DNA of 64,000 nucleotides from Nitratireductor kimnyeongensis (GTDB taxonomy: Bacteria > Pseudomonadota > Alphaproteobacteria > Rhizobiales > Rhizobiaceae). The position numbers were made by a program, and so were the translations under genes. This document shows positions 9,911-18,173 of the stretch, one piece after another (the first letter of the stretch is position 1; each line of letters opens with the position of its first letter). The notes below the pieces were generated by a model. The model worked only from the letters and a program-made list of their open reading frames with translations. It ran no database searches and was not told the origin of the DNA. The stretch is taken from NCBI RefSeq assembly GCF_019891395.1, contig NZ_CP078143.1, positions 2,431,001-2,495,000 on the forward strand, written 5' to 3'.

Positions 9911-11116
9911 ATGAAAATTCTTGCGCTTGCATCCATGGCCCTCATGACGGCCACCGCCATCCCGGCTATGGCCCAGGTTTCCGATGAAAAGGTGAAGATC
10001 GGCATCCTGAACGACCAGTCGGGCGTCTATGCCGATTTTGGCGGAAAGTGGTCCTATGAAGCCGCGCTGATGGCGGTCGAGGATTTCGGCGGTACAGTCC
10101 TCGACAAGCCCATCGAGGTCATCACCGCCGATCATCAGAACAAGCCCGACATCGCCTCTAACATCGCCCGTCAGTGGTATGACACGGAAGAGGTGGATGC
10201 GATCATGGAGCTGACCACCTCTTCGGTGGCGTTGGCCGTGCAGGGTATCTCGAAAGAGAAGAAGAAGATCAACATGGTCACCGGCGCGGCGACCACGGAA
10301 CTGACCGGTGCGCAGTGCTCTCCATACGGTTTCCACTGGGCCTATGACACGCATGCGCTGGCCGTTGGCACAGGTGGCGCACTGGTGGAGCAGGGCGGCG
10401 ATACCTGGTTCTTCCTGACAGCGGACTATGCGTTCGGCTATTCGCTGGAAGAGCAGACCGGCAATTTCGCTAAATCCAAGGGCGGCGAAATCCTCGGCGC
10501 CGTGCGCCATCCGCTCTCCACCACGGACTTCTCCTCGTTCCTGCTCCAGGCTCAGGCCTCGGGTGCAAAGGTGATCGGTCTGGCCAATGCCGGCCTCGAC
10601 ACCGCAAATGCGATCAAGCAGGCGGCCGAATTCGGCATCGTGGCTGGCGGCCAGCGGCTCGCAGCGCTTCTGTTCACGCTGGCCGAGGTTCATGGTCTTG
10701 GTCTTGAGGCCGCGCAGGGGCTGACACTGACAGAGGGCTTTTACTGGGATCGCGACGATGAATCGCGTGAATTCGCCCGTCGCTATTTTGAGCGCACCGA
10801 CCGCATGCCGAACATGATCCAGGCCGGCACCTATTCCGCCGTGATGCAGTATCTGAAGGCTGTTCAGGAAGCAGGAACGGATGAGACCGAAGCTGTGGCC
10901 AAGCTGCTGCATGAGATGAAGGTCAACGACCTTTTCGCCCGTGACGCGACGGTTGGCGCCAATGGACGCCTTCTGAACGACATGTATCTGATGGAAGTCA
11001 AGGCACCGGCAGACAGCAAGGAACCCTGGGACTATTACAACGTGCTTGCCACCATCCCGGGTGAGGAAGCCTATATCAAACCGTCCGAAAGCGGCTGCTC
11101 CCTGGCCAGCCAGTGA
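9911..11116 (+). CDS. HAAT-type ABC transporter substrate-binding protein
   Basis: 401 residues from the ATG at 9911, which follows GGGAGGAAAGA. A Sec signal peptide ends at AMAQ near residue 21. The mature part is a type I periplasmic binding fold of the LivK/Peripla_BP_6 group, beginning VKIGILNDQSGVYADFGGKW and containing MELTTSSVALAVQGISKEKKK and FFLTADYAFGYSLEEQ. First gene of a six-gene operon (binding protein, two ATPases, two permeases, GMC oxidoreductase). Homologues carry amino acids, amides, urea or aromatic acids. The co-transcribed dehydrogenase suggests a ligand with a hydroxyl group, which is inference. Confidence 0.9.
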   Translation: MKILALASMALMTATAIPAMAQVSDEKVKIGILNDQSGVYADFGGKWSYEAALMAVEDFGGTVLDKPIEVITADHQNKPDIASNIARQWYDTEEVDAIMELTTSSVALAVQGISKEKKKINMVTGAATTELTGAQCSPYGFHWAYDTHALAVGTGGALVEQGGDTWFFLTADYAFGYSLEEQTGNFAKSKGGEILGAVRHPLSTTDFSSFLLQAQASGAKVIGLANAGLDTANAIKQAAEFGIVAGGQRLAALLFTLAEVHGLGLEAAQGLTLTEGFYWDRDDESREFARRYFERTDRMPNMIQAGTYSAVMQYLKAVQEAGTDETEAVAKLLHEMKVNDLFARDATVGANGRLLNDMYLMEVKAPADSKEPWDYYNVLATIPGEEAYIKPSESGCSLASQ

Positions 11117-11127
11117 CGGGGGCGGTC

Positions 11128-11922
11128 ATGACAAAAGCGCCGGTTTCCGGCGCCGCCAATGATGCAGAGCCGCGGGTGGTGCTTGCCGCCCGCGGTCTGC
11201 GGCGCGATTTTGCCGGGTTTGTTGCTGTCAAGGACGTCGACCTCGACGTGCGGCACGCGAAGATTCACGCGTTGATCGGCCCGAACGGCGCCGGAAAGAC
11301 GACGGTTTTCAATCTCCTGACCAAGTTTCTGGCACCCAGTGCCGGTCGCATCGAACTCATGGGGCGCGACATCACCAACACGCCGCCGGCCAAGGTGGCG
11401 CGGATGGGGCTGGTGCGGTCGTTCCAGATATCGGCGATCTTTCCGCATCTGAGCGTGCTCGACAATGTGCGCGTCGCGCTGCAGCGTCCAGGCGGGCTCG
11501 GCTATCAGTTCTGGCGCTCGCTCGGCAGCCTAGACCTGCTGACGCCGCGTGCGGAGCAATTGCTGGAAACGGTCGGACTTCAGGACGAACGCAACAGAAT
11601 GGCCGGCGATCTCTCCTATGGTCGCAAGCGCGTTCTGGAAATGGCCACCACGCTGGCGCTCGATCCCAAGGTTCTGCTGCTTGATGAGCCGATGGCCGGA
11701 ATGGGCCACGAGGATGTGGAGACGGTTGCCGACATCATTCGCGATGTGGCGAAGGATCGGGCCGTGTTGATGGTGGAACACAATCTCAAAGTTGTCGCCG
11801 ATCTCTGTGACTGGATCACGGTGCTCCAACGTGGCGAGATTATTGCCGCCGGCGATTATGCCACCGTGAGCCAGGATGAACAGGTGAAGGTGGCCTATAT
11901 GGGGACGGCCCATGACGAATGA
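11128..11922 (+). CDS. HAAT ABC transporter ATPase (LivG type)
   Basis: 264 residues from the ATG at 11128, 11 bases after the binding-protein stop and preceded by GGGGGCGG. Walker A is GPNGAGKTTVFN; the degenerate signature is LSYGRKRVLEMA and Walker B LLLDEPMAGMGHED. The LivG-type features are the segment GLVRSFQISAIFPHLSVLDNVRVALQ and the C-terminal VKVAYMGT. It pairs with the LivF-type ATPase whose start lies inside its 3' end. Confidence 0.93.
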   Translation: MTKAPVSGAANDAEPRVVLAARGLRRDFAGFVAVKDVDLDVRHAKIHALIGPNGAGKTTVFNLLTKFLAPSAGRIELMGRDITNTPPAKVARMGLVRSFQISAIFPHLSVLDNVRVALQRPGGLGYQFWRSLGSLDLLTPRAEQLLETVGLQDERNRMAGDLSYGRKRVLEMATTLALDPKVLLLDEPMAGMGHEDVETVADIIRDVAKDRAVLMVEHNLKVVADLCDWITVLQRGEIIAAGDYATVSQDEQVKVAYMGTAHDE

Positions 11923-12631
11923 GCAGGGCAGAAAGCCGCTTCTATCCGTCCGCGATCTGCATGCCTGGTACGGCGAAAGCCATGCGCTGCACGGCGTGAA
12001 TATCGATGTGGCGGAGGGCGAAACGGTCACGCTGCTTGGCCGCAACGGTGTCGGCAAGACGACGACGCTGCGCGCGATCATGGGCATTATCCGCAAGCGC
12101 AAGGGCACGATCGACTTTGCCGGACGGGATTTGATGAACACGCCGCTGCATCGCACGGCGCATGCGGGGCTCGGCTTCGTGCCTGAGGAGCGCGGCATCT
12201 TTGCCACGCTCTCGGTGGACGAGAACCTGGTTCTGCCGCCCGTTGTCTCCGATGGCGGCATGAGCATCGATGAAATCTTCGAGCTGTTCCCCAATCTGAA
12301 GGAGCGCCGCAACAGCCAGGGCACGAAGCTTTCCGGCGGCGAACAACAGATGCTAGCCATTGCCCGGATGCTGCGCACCGGTGTGAAGTTGCTTCTGCTT
12401 GACGAACCCACCGAAGGGCTTGCGCCCGTGATCGTGGAGCGCATCGGCGAGGTTCTGGCAACGCTCAAGGCGCGCGGCATGACGATCCTGCTCGTTGAGC
12501 AGAATTTCCGTTTTGCCAGCCGCGTTGCCGACCGTTTCTACCTGATGGAACACGGCCAGATAACGGCGAGCTTCCCGGCATCCGAGCTGGATCAGCGCAT
12601 GGAGGAATTGCACGAGGTGATTGGAGTTTGA
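11912..12631 (+). CDS. HAAT ABC transporter ATPase (LivF type)
   Basis: 239 residues; the ATG at 11912 lies 11 bases inside the previous gene. Walker A GRNGVGKTTTLR, signature LSGGEQQMLAIARML, Walker B LLLDEPTEGLAP, and the LivF-typical GLGFVPEERGIFATLSVDENL. It forms the ATPase heterodimer with the LivG-type protein. Confidence 0.93.
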   Translation: MTNEQGRKPLLSVRDLHAWYGESHALHGVNIDVAEGETVTLLGRNGVGKTTTLRAIMGIIRKRKGTIDFAGRDLMNTPLHRTAHAGLGFVPEERGIFATLSVDENLVLPPVVSDGGMSIDEIFELFPNLKERRNSQGTKLSGGEQQMLAIARMLRTGVKLLLLDEPTEGLAPVIVERIGEVLATLKARGMTILLVEQNFRFASRVADRFYLMEHGQITASFPASELDQRMEELHEVIGV

Positions 12632-12635
12632 TGAC

Positions 12636-13523
12636 ATGACCATGATCTTCGGAATCCCGATCCAGGCCTTTCTCGGCCAATTGCTGGTCGGTCTCATCAA
12701 TGGCTCGTTCTACGCGATGCTGAGCCTCGGGCTCGCCATCATCTTCGGCCTCTTGCGGGTGATCAATTTTGCCCATGGCGCGCAATACATGCTGGGCGCC
12801 TTCATCGGCTACCTGCTTCTGGCGCATCTGGGCATCGGCTATTGGCCGGCGCTGATCCTCGTGCCTCTGCTGGTGGGGCTGAGCGGCATGGCGATCGAGA
12901 AGGTTGCGCTGTCGCGGCTCTACAATGTGGATCCGCTTTATGGTCTGCTGTTCACCTTCGGGCTGGCGCTGGTTCTCGAAGGGGCGTTCCGCTATCTCTA
13001 TGGCGTTTCGGGGCAATCCTACACACCGCCGCCGCAGCTTTCCGGCGGCACCAATCTGGGCTTCATGTTCCTGCCGAACTATCGCGGCTGGGTGGTGGTG
13101 GCGTCGCTCATCATCTGCATCGGCACATGGCTCCTGATCGAGAAGACAAAGCTTGGCGCCTATCTGCGTGCGGCAACGGAAAACCCGACGCTGGTGCAGG
13201 CCTTCGGCGTGAACGTTCCGCTGCTTTTGACCTTGACCTATGGCATCGGATCCGCCCTTGCCGGCCTTGCCGGCATCATGGCCGCGCCCGTCTATCAGGT
13301 GAGCCCGCTGATGGGGTCGAACCTTATCATCGTCGTGTTTGCCGTTGTGGTGGTGGGCGGCATGGGGTCGATCCTCGGCGCCATCGTCACCGGCTACATG
13401 CTCGGCCTGGCCGAAGGGCTGACCAAGGTGTTTTACCCGGAAGCCTCCAACATCGTGATCTTCGTGATCATGGCGATCGTGCTTCTGGTGCGGCCGGCCG
13501 GCCTGTTCGGGAAGGATGCGTGA
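12636..13523 (+). CDS. HAAT ABC transporter permease (LivH type)
   Basis: 295 residues from the ATG at 12636; GGAG lies nine bases upstream, inside the end of the LivF gene. The segment GLINGSFYAMLSLGLAIIFGLLRVINFAHGAQYMLGAFIG is the LivH fingerprint. About eight membrane spans; the C-terminal VRPAGLFG is also family-typical. It forms the channel with the LivM-type protein. Confidence 0.92.
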   Translation: MTMIFGIPIQAFLGQLLVGLINGSFYAMLSLGLAIIFGLLRVINFAHGAQYMLGAFIGYLLLAHLGIGYWPALILVPLLVGLSGMAIEKVALSRLYNVDPLYGLLFTFGLALVLEGAFRYLYGVSGQSYTPPPQLSGGTNLGFMFLPNYRGWVVVASLIICIGTWLLIEKTKLGAYLRAATENPTLVQAFGVNVPLLLTLTYGIGSALAGLAGIMAAPVYQVSPLMGSNLIIVVFAVVVVGGMGSILGAIVTGYMLGLAEGLTKVFYPEASNIVIFVIMAIVLLVRPAGLFGKDA

Positions 13524-13524
13524 T

Positions 13525-14499
13525 ATGGCGGACATGACAACAACCGGCATCGGCCGGCAGACCCGCGCCCGAACCGAATGGCTTCTCGTGGGATTGGGTA
13601 TTGCTGCGCTGGTCGCAGCACCCTTCTTTCTCTATCCCGTCTTCCTGATGAAGATGCTGTGCTTCGCGCTCTTCGCGGCGGCGTTCAACCTTTTGCTCGG
13701 CTATACCGGTCTGCTCTCTTTCGGCCATGCGGCCTTTTTCGGCGGGGCGGCCTATTTCACTGCCCATGCGGTGAAGGAATGGGGCTGGACGCCGGAATTC
13801 GGGGTTCTTCTGGGGGTGTTCGGTGCGGCGGTGCTGGGGCTGATCATCGGCTTTTTCGCCATCCGTCGGCAGGGCATCTATTTTGCCATGATCACGCTGG
13901 CGCTGTCGCAGATGTTCTATTTCTTCTGCGTGCAGGCACCCTTCACCATGGGTGAGGACGGCATTCAGGGCGTGCCGCGCGGCCATCTCTTCGGCTTCAT
14001 CGATTTGAGCGTGCCGCTCAACATGTATTTCTTCGTGCTGGGCGGCTTTCTGATCGGCGTCTTCGCCGTCTGGCGCATTGTCCATTCGCCCTTCGGGATG
14101 ATCCTGAAATCGATCCGCGAGAACGAAAACCGCGCGACCTCGCTCGGCTACAGCGTTGCCCGCTACAAGCTCGCCGCTTTCGTGATGTCGGCGACCTTGG
14201 CGGGGCTGGCAGGCGCGATGAAGGCGCTGGTGTTCCAGTTCGCAACGCTAACGGACGTGACCTGGCAGATGTCGGGCGAGGTGATCCTGATGACGCTTCT
14301 GGGCGGGATCGGCACCATGCTCGGGCCGATTGTCGGTGCCGGTCTGGTGGTGACGCTTCAAAACTATCTTGCCACGTCGGAATTTCCGGTGACGGTGATC
14401 ACCGGCGCGATCTTCATGATCTGCGTGCTCCTGTTCCGTCGCGGCATTGTCGGTGAAATCCTCGCGCGGTTCTCGCGCGGGGAGGGCGAGGCCCGCTGA
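13525..14499 (+). CDS. HAAT ABC transporter permease (LivM type)
   Basis: 324 residues from the ATG at 13525; an in-frame ATG at 13516 directly abuts the GGAAGG site and is too close to it. LivM features are FNLLLGYTGLLSFGHAAFFGGAAYFTA near residue 55 and FGMILKSIRENENRATSLGYSVARYKLAAFV near residue 195, the ATPase-docking loop. Around ten membrane spans. The next gene starts five bases after its stop. Confidence 0.92.
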   Translation: MADMTTTGIGRQTRARTEWLLVGLGIAALVAAPFFLYPVFLMKMLCFALFAAAFNLLLGYTGLLSFGHAAFFGGAAYFTAHAVKEWGWTPEFGVLLGVFGAAVLGLIIGFFAIRRQGIYFAMITLALSQMFYFFCVQAPFTMGEDGIQGVPRGHLFGFIDLSVPLNMYFFVLGGFLIGVFAVWRIVHSPFGMILKSIRENENRATSLGYSVARYKLAAFVMSATLAGLAGAMKALVFQFATLTDVTWQMSGEVILMTLLGGIGTMLGPIVGAGLVVTLQNYLATSEFPVTVITGAIFMICVLLFRRGIVGEILARFSRGEGEAR

Positions 14500-14504
14500 A
14501 CGCC

Positions 14505-16103
14505 ATGACGGACACGTTTGACTATATCGTCGTCGGCGCGGGGACGGCGGGATGCCTTCTGGCCAACCGCCTGTCTGCCGACCCGACGGTTTCGGTTCTG
14601 CTTCTGGAGGCAGGTGGCAAGGACAATTACGCCTGGGTGCATATCCCGGTCGGCTACCTCTACTGCATTTCCAACCCGCGTACGGACTGGTGTTTCACGA
14701 CAGAGGACGAGCCGGGACTGGGCGGGCGCTCCCTCGCCTATCCGCGAGGAAAGGTTCTTGGCGGCTGCTCCTCCATCAATGGCATGATCTATATGCGCGG
14801 GCAGGCGCGCGATTACGACCGCTGGCGGCAGATGGGCTGCACGGGCTGGGCCTGGGATGATGTTCTGCCCTTCTTCAAGAAGCCGGAAGACTATTACCGG
14901 GGTGCTGACGACATGCATGGCGTCGGCGGCGAATGGCGCGTGGAAGAGGCGCGTGTGCGCTGGGACATTCTGGATGCGTTTCAGGATGCGGCCGAAGCGC
15001 TCGGCATCCCGAAGGTCGACGATTTCAACCGGGGAGACAATGAGGGCTCTTCCTATTTCCGCGTGAACCAGCGCGGCGGGATACGCTGGAATGCTTCCAA
15101 AGCCTTTCTGAAGCCGGTGCGGCACCGGCACAATCTGCGGGTTGAGACGGGCGCGCATGTGCGCAGGCTTGTGGTAGAGGATGGGCGTGTCACGGGCGTC
15201 GCCTATGAGCAGAACGGGGAGGTGCGTGAGGCGCATTGCCGGGCTGAGGTGGTTTTGTCGGCGGGCGCAATCGGCTCACCGCACATTCTCGAGCTTTCGG
15301 GCATCGGGCGTGGGGACGTGTTGCAGACGGCGGGTGTTCCCGTTGTCTTCGAGCAGAATTCTGTGGGTGAAAACCTGCAGGACCATCTGCAATTACGCTG
15401 CGCCTACAAGGTTTCGGGCATTCGCACGCTCAACGAGCAGGCAAGCCGGCTGATGGGCAAGGCGGCGATTGCGCTGGAATATCTTCTGAAACGGTCAGGG
15501 CCCATGTCCATGGCGCCAAGCCAGCTTGGCCTTTTCACCCGCTCCGATGAAACGCGCGAAACGGCCAATCTGCAATATCACGTGCAGCCGCTCACGCTCG
15601 ACAAGTTCGGTGATCCGGTCCATCCGTTCCCGGCCTTTACGGCAAGCGTGTGCAATCTGCGGCCAGACAGTCGAGGCTCGGTGCATCTCACTTCAGGGGA
15701 CTTTCGCACGCAGCCGGCCATCCGACCCAATTACCTGTCGACCGAGAGTGACCGCCAGGTCGCGGCAGACGCGATCCGGCTTACGCGCCGCATCGTCGCG
15801 CAGCCGGCCCTGCAGCGTTATCGGCCCGAAGAGTTCAAGCCGGGGCCTGATTACAATAGCGAGGAAGAACTGGTGGAGGCCGCGGGTCAGATCGGCACCA
15901 CGATCTTCCATCCCGTTGGCACCTGCCGGATGGGCTCGGATGAAGAGGCGGTGGTGGATCCACGGCTTCGAATGCGCGGTGTGGCGGGGTTGCGGATTGC
16001 CGATGCATCGGTGATGCCTGCCATTGTTTCGGGCAACACCAATTCGCCGACCTTGATGATCGCGGAAAAGGCGGCCTCGATGATCCTTGAGGATGCGCGA
16101 TAG
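14505..16103 (+). CDS. GMC family FAD-dependent alcohol dehydrogenase
   Basis: 532 residues. The N-terminal FAD fold shows DYIVVGAGTAGCLLANRL and the E-G-G at the end of the second strand; GMC signature 1 is in YPRGKVLGGCSSINGMIYMRGQARDYDRW and signature 2 in SAGAIGSPHILELSGIG. The catalytic His is in HPVGTCRMG and its partner Asn in SGNTNSPTLMIAEKA. Length and motifs fit choline dehydrogenase/alcohol dehydrogenase relatives. It oxidises a primary alcohol to an aldehyde in the cytosol; the alcohol is unknown. It is the last gene of the HAAT operon, so its substrate is probably the imported compound. No aldehyde dehydrogenase follows. Confidence 0.9.
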   Translation: MTDTFDYIVVGAGTAGCLLANRLSADPTVSVLLLEAGGKDNYAWVHIPVGYLYCISNPRTDWCFTTEDEPGLGGRSLAYPRGKVLGGCSSINGMIYMRGQARDYDRWRQMGCTGWAWDDVLPFFKKPEDYYRGADDMHGVGGEWRVEEARVRWDILDAFQDAAEALGIPKVDDFNRGDNEGSSYFRVNQRGGIRWNASKAFLKPVRHRHNLRVETGAHVRRLVVEDGRVTGVAYEQNGEVREAHCRAEVVLSAGAIGSPHILELSGIGRGDVLQTAGVPVVFEQNSVGENLQDHLQLRCAYKVSGIRTLNEQASRLMGKAAIALEYLLKRSGPMSMAPSQLGLFTRSDETRETANLQYHVQPLTLDKFGDPVHPFPAFTASVCNLRPDSRGSVHLTSGDFRTQPAIRPNYLSTESDRQVAADAIRLTRRIVAQPALQRYRPEEFKPGPDYNSEEELVEAAGQIGTTIFHPVGTCRMGSDEEAVVDPRLRMRGVAGLRIADASVMPAIVSGNTNSPTLMIAEKAASMILEDAR

Positions 16104-16329
16104 GCGCGAAGGGGCAGGCGAGGCATTGACCCAACGTTTGAACTGCAATGGCCGATCCGTCGGCGATGCTTGCCGGACACTGAGGTTTGCTCCGGCTCAT
16201 CCGGCGCGTTCTGACATCTGATACCCTCTTCCTTCTCACCGGCCCACGCACAGGGGCATGGTCGATGCGCGCGTTTCGGCCATGTCTCCGGTCATGCAAC
16301 AAGGGGATATCGCTTGACTCGTTGAATAG

Positions 16330-16351
16330 TGACGATTATTGAAAATCATCA
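16330..16351. promoter_or_regulatory. TetR operator overlapping the TetR promoter
   Basis: A 22-bp imperfect palindrome with outer TGA/TCA and inner GATT/AATC. Its core ATTGAAAATCATCA recurs almost unchanged (ATTGAGAATCATCA) at 17020-17041, before the RND operon. TTGACT at 16314-16319 and TATTGA at 16337-16342 make a plausible -35/-10 pair, so the site overlaps the -10 box. Confidence 0.6.
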
Positions 16352-16359
16352 GAGGTTAC

Positions 16360-16977
16360 ATGATGACGTTAATTGCTCGCCAGCGCACTGATCCCGAAGA
16401 AACCCGCTGCCGCATTCTGGAAGTGGCGGAGAACTTTTTCCGCAGCATCGGGTATCAGAAGACGTCCGTCGCGGACATCGCGTCGGAGCTGGGAATGAGT
16501 CCGGCCAATATCTACCGGTTTTTCCCATCCAAGGGCGCGATCAACGAGTGTATATGCGGGCGGATCGTCAAGGAAGTCGCCGAAATCGCGTTCGCGATCG
16601 CGCGGTCCAGCGATCCTGCTCCGGAGAAGCTGACGCGCCTTCTGACCGCCATTCACGAGCACAACAAGGCCACGTTGATCAAGGAAAAGCGGGCGCATGA
16701 GATGGTTGCGGTGGCGATGCAGGAGAACTGGTCGACCATAAAGGCGCATCTGGAGCAGATGACCACGATCATCGAGGGCGTGATCCGGGAGGGTGTTGCG
16801 GCAGGCGATTTCGATGTCGATGACCCGGCAGAGGCCGCCCGCAGCGTCAAAGCCGCGTTCGTGCCGTTTCTGCATCCGCTCATGATCGAGCATTGCCTTC
16901 GCTTCCACGACGATACCGAAGAACGGCTGCGCGAGCAGTTGCGCTTTATCCTGAGAGGACTGGGCAAACGCAGCTAG
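16360..16977 (+). CDS. TetR family repressor of the RND pump
   Basis: 205 residues from the ATG at 16360 (a second ATG follows at 16363 with AGAGG seven bases upstream). The N-terminal TetR helix-turn-helix is clear: ETRCRILEVAENFFRSIGYQKTSVADIASELGMSPANIYRFFPSKGAINECI. The C-terminal half is a helical ligand-binding domain. It lies 92 bases ahead of the RND membrane-fusion gene in the same direction, and both genes share an operator-like motif in front of them. Repression of the pump and of itself, relieved by a toxic ligand, is the natural reading. Confidence 0.9.
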   Translation: MMTLIARQRTDPEETRCRILEVAENFFRSIGYQKTSVADIASELGMSPANIYRFFPSKGAINECICGRIVKEVAEIAFAIARSSDPAPEKLTRLLTAIHEHNKATLIKEKRAHEMVAVAMQENWSTIKAHLEQMTTIIEGVIREGVAAGDFDVDDPAEAARSVKAAFVPFLHPLMIEHCLRFHDDTEERLREQLRFILRGLGKRS

Positions 16978-17019
16978 GCGTCGCGAAGAGGATATCGTTG
17001 TTTTCGCGTGCCTTATAAG

Positions 17020-17041
17020 TGATAAATATTGAGAATCATCA
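17020..17041. promoter_or_regulatory. Second TetR operator, before the RND efflux operon
   Basis: An imperfect palindrome with TGAT at one end and ATCA at the other, sharing ATTGARAATCATCAG with the site before the TetR gene. It lies 28 bases upstream of the membrane-fusion gene, among A+T-rich hexamers that could serve as its -10 box. Confidence 0.55.
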
Positions 17042-17069
17042 GTCATTAATCATTACAAGGTAGCGCGCG

Positions 17070-18161
17070 ATGCCGCTTACGACGATGAAACGGGTTGTTC
17101 TTCTGAGCGCGATGGCGCTTGCGCTGTCAGCCTGCCAGGAAGAGGACGTGGCCGAGCGTCCCGACCCCGTCGTGCGGGTTGCGACAGTGCGGCTTTCTCC
17201 GCTGGCCGAAACACGCAGCTACACGGGCACCATCGTGCCTCGCACGGAAGTGGCCGAGGCTTTTCGTGTTGGCGGCAAGGTGGCCGAGCGGCGTGTGGAT
17301 GTGGGCGACCGCGTGAACGCCGGAGACGTTCTTGCGCGGCTCGACCCGGTGGATCTCAATCTGCAGCTGGAGCAACAGCGGGCAGCCCTCACGGCCGCGC
17401 GCGCAGGCCTTACAAAGGCTGAGACCGATCTCGAACGGGCGCGCAAACTCTTCAAACGCGGGCATGTCACCCAGGCAGCACTCGATGCACAGGCTTTGGC
17501 TGTCGACGAAACGCGTTCGCGCTTCGAACAGGCCGCGCGCGCAGTTGCACTTGCCGAAAACCAGATGGGTTATGCGGAATTGACGGCATCCGCCGACGGC
17601 GTGGTGAGTGCCGTTGGGGTGGAGGCAGGCCAGGTGGTTTCGCCCGGTCAGATGGTGGTGAGCGTGGCGCGGCTGGATGAAAAGGAAGTCGAGGTCTCGA
17701 TCCCTGAAAGCCGGCTTTCTGACCTGGAAGGATCGAGCGCCGAAGTATCGCTCTGGGCCGGCAGCGGGGTTTATGCCGCGAAGGTGCGGGAGATCGCGCC
17801 GGAGGCCAACGGTACCAGCCGGACCTATCCGGTGCGCTTTTCCGTGCCGGAGGCGGACGAGAGCGTCCGGCTTGGCATGACGGCCACTGTTTCACTCACC
17901 AAAGGAGATCCGTCACCGGTCGCTCGCATACCGATGACGGCGGTTCTTGACGATGGCCGGGGCCCGGTCGTGTTCGTAGTCGATCCCCCCTCGAACGAAC
18001 TCAAACGCCGGCCGGTCATCGTCGAGGCTTATCAGTCGCGCAATGCGATCATTGCCGAGGGCCTCGCGGATGGCGAGAAGATTGTCACGCTCGGCGTTCA
18101 GAAACTGCAGGAGGGCGAGCGCGTGAGGCTCGCCGAAATCCAGTCCGCCAGCGCCGACTGA
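17070..18161 (+). CDS. RND efflux membrane-fusion lipoprotein (AcrA/MexE type)
   Basis: 363 residues. The lipoprotein signal ends at LSAC, with Cys22 as the lipid-modified residue; a start at 17085 is also possible. The barrel/lipoyl part begins VRVATVRLSPLAETRSYTGTIVPRTEVAEAFRVGGKVAERRVDVGDRVNAGDVLARLD, followed by a coiled-coil hairpin (residues 95-165) and the second lipoyl half. It links the inner-membrane pump 12 bases downstream to an outer-membrane channel that is not encoded here, so a TolC-like protein from elsewhere must be used. Confidence 0.92.
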   Translation: MPLTTMKRVVLLSAMALALSACQEEDVAERPDPVVRVATVRLSPLAETRSYTGTIVPRTEVAEAFRVGGKVAERRVDVGDRVNAGDVLARLDPVDLNLQLEQQRAALTAARAGLTKAETDLERARKLFKRGHVTQAALDAQALAVDETRSRFEQAARAVALAENQMGYAELTASADGVVSAVGVEAGQVVSPGQMVVSVARLDEKEVEVSIPESRLSDLEGSSAEVSLWAGSGVYAAKVREIAPEANGTSRTYPVRFSVPEADESVRLGMTATVSLTKGDPSPVARIPMTAVLDDGRGPVVFVVDPPSNELKRRPVIVEAYQSRNAIIAEGLADGEKIVTLGVQKLQEGERVRLAEIQSASAD

Positions 18162-18173
18162 CCGGGGGCCATC

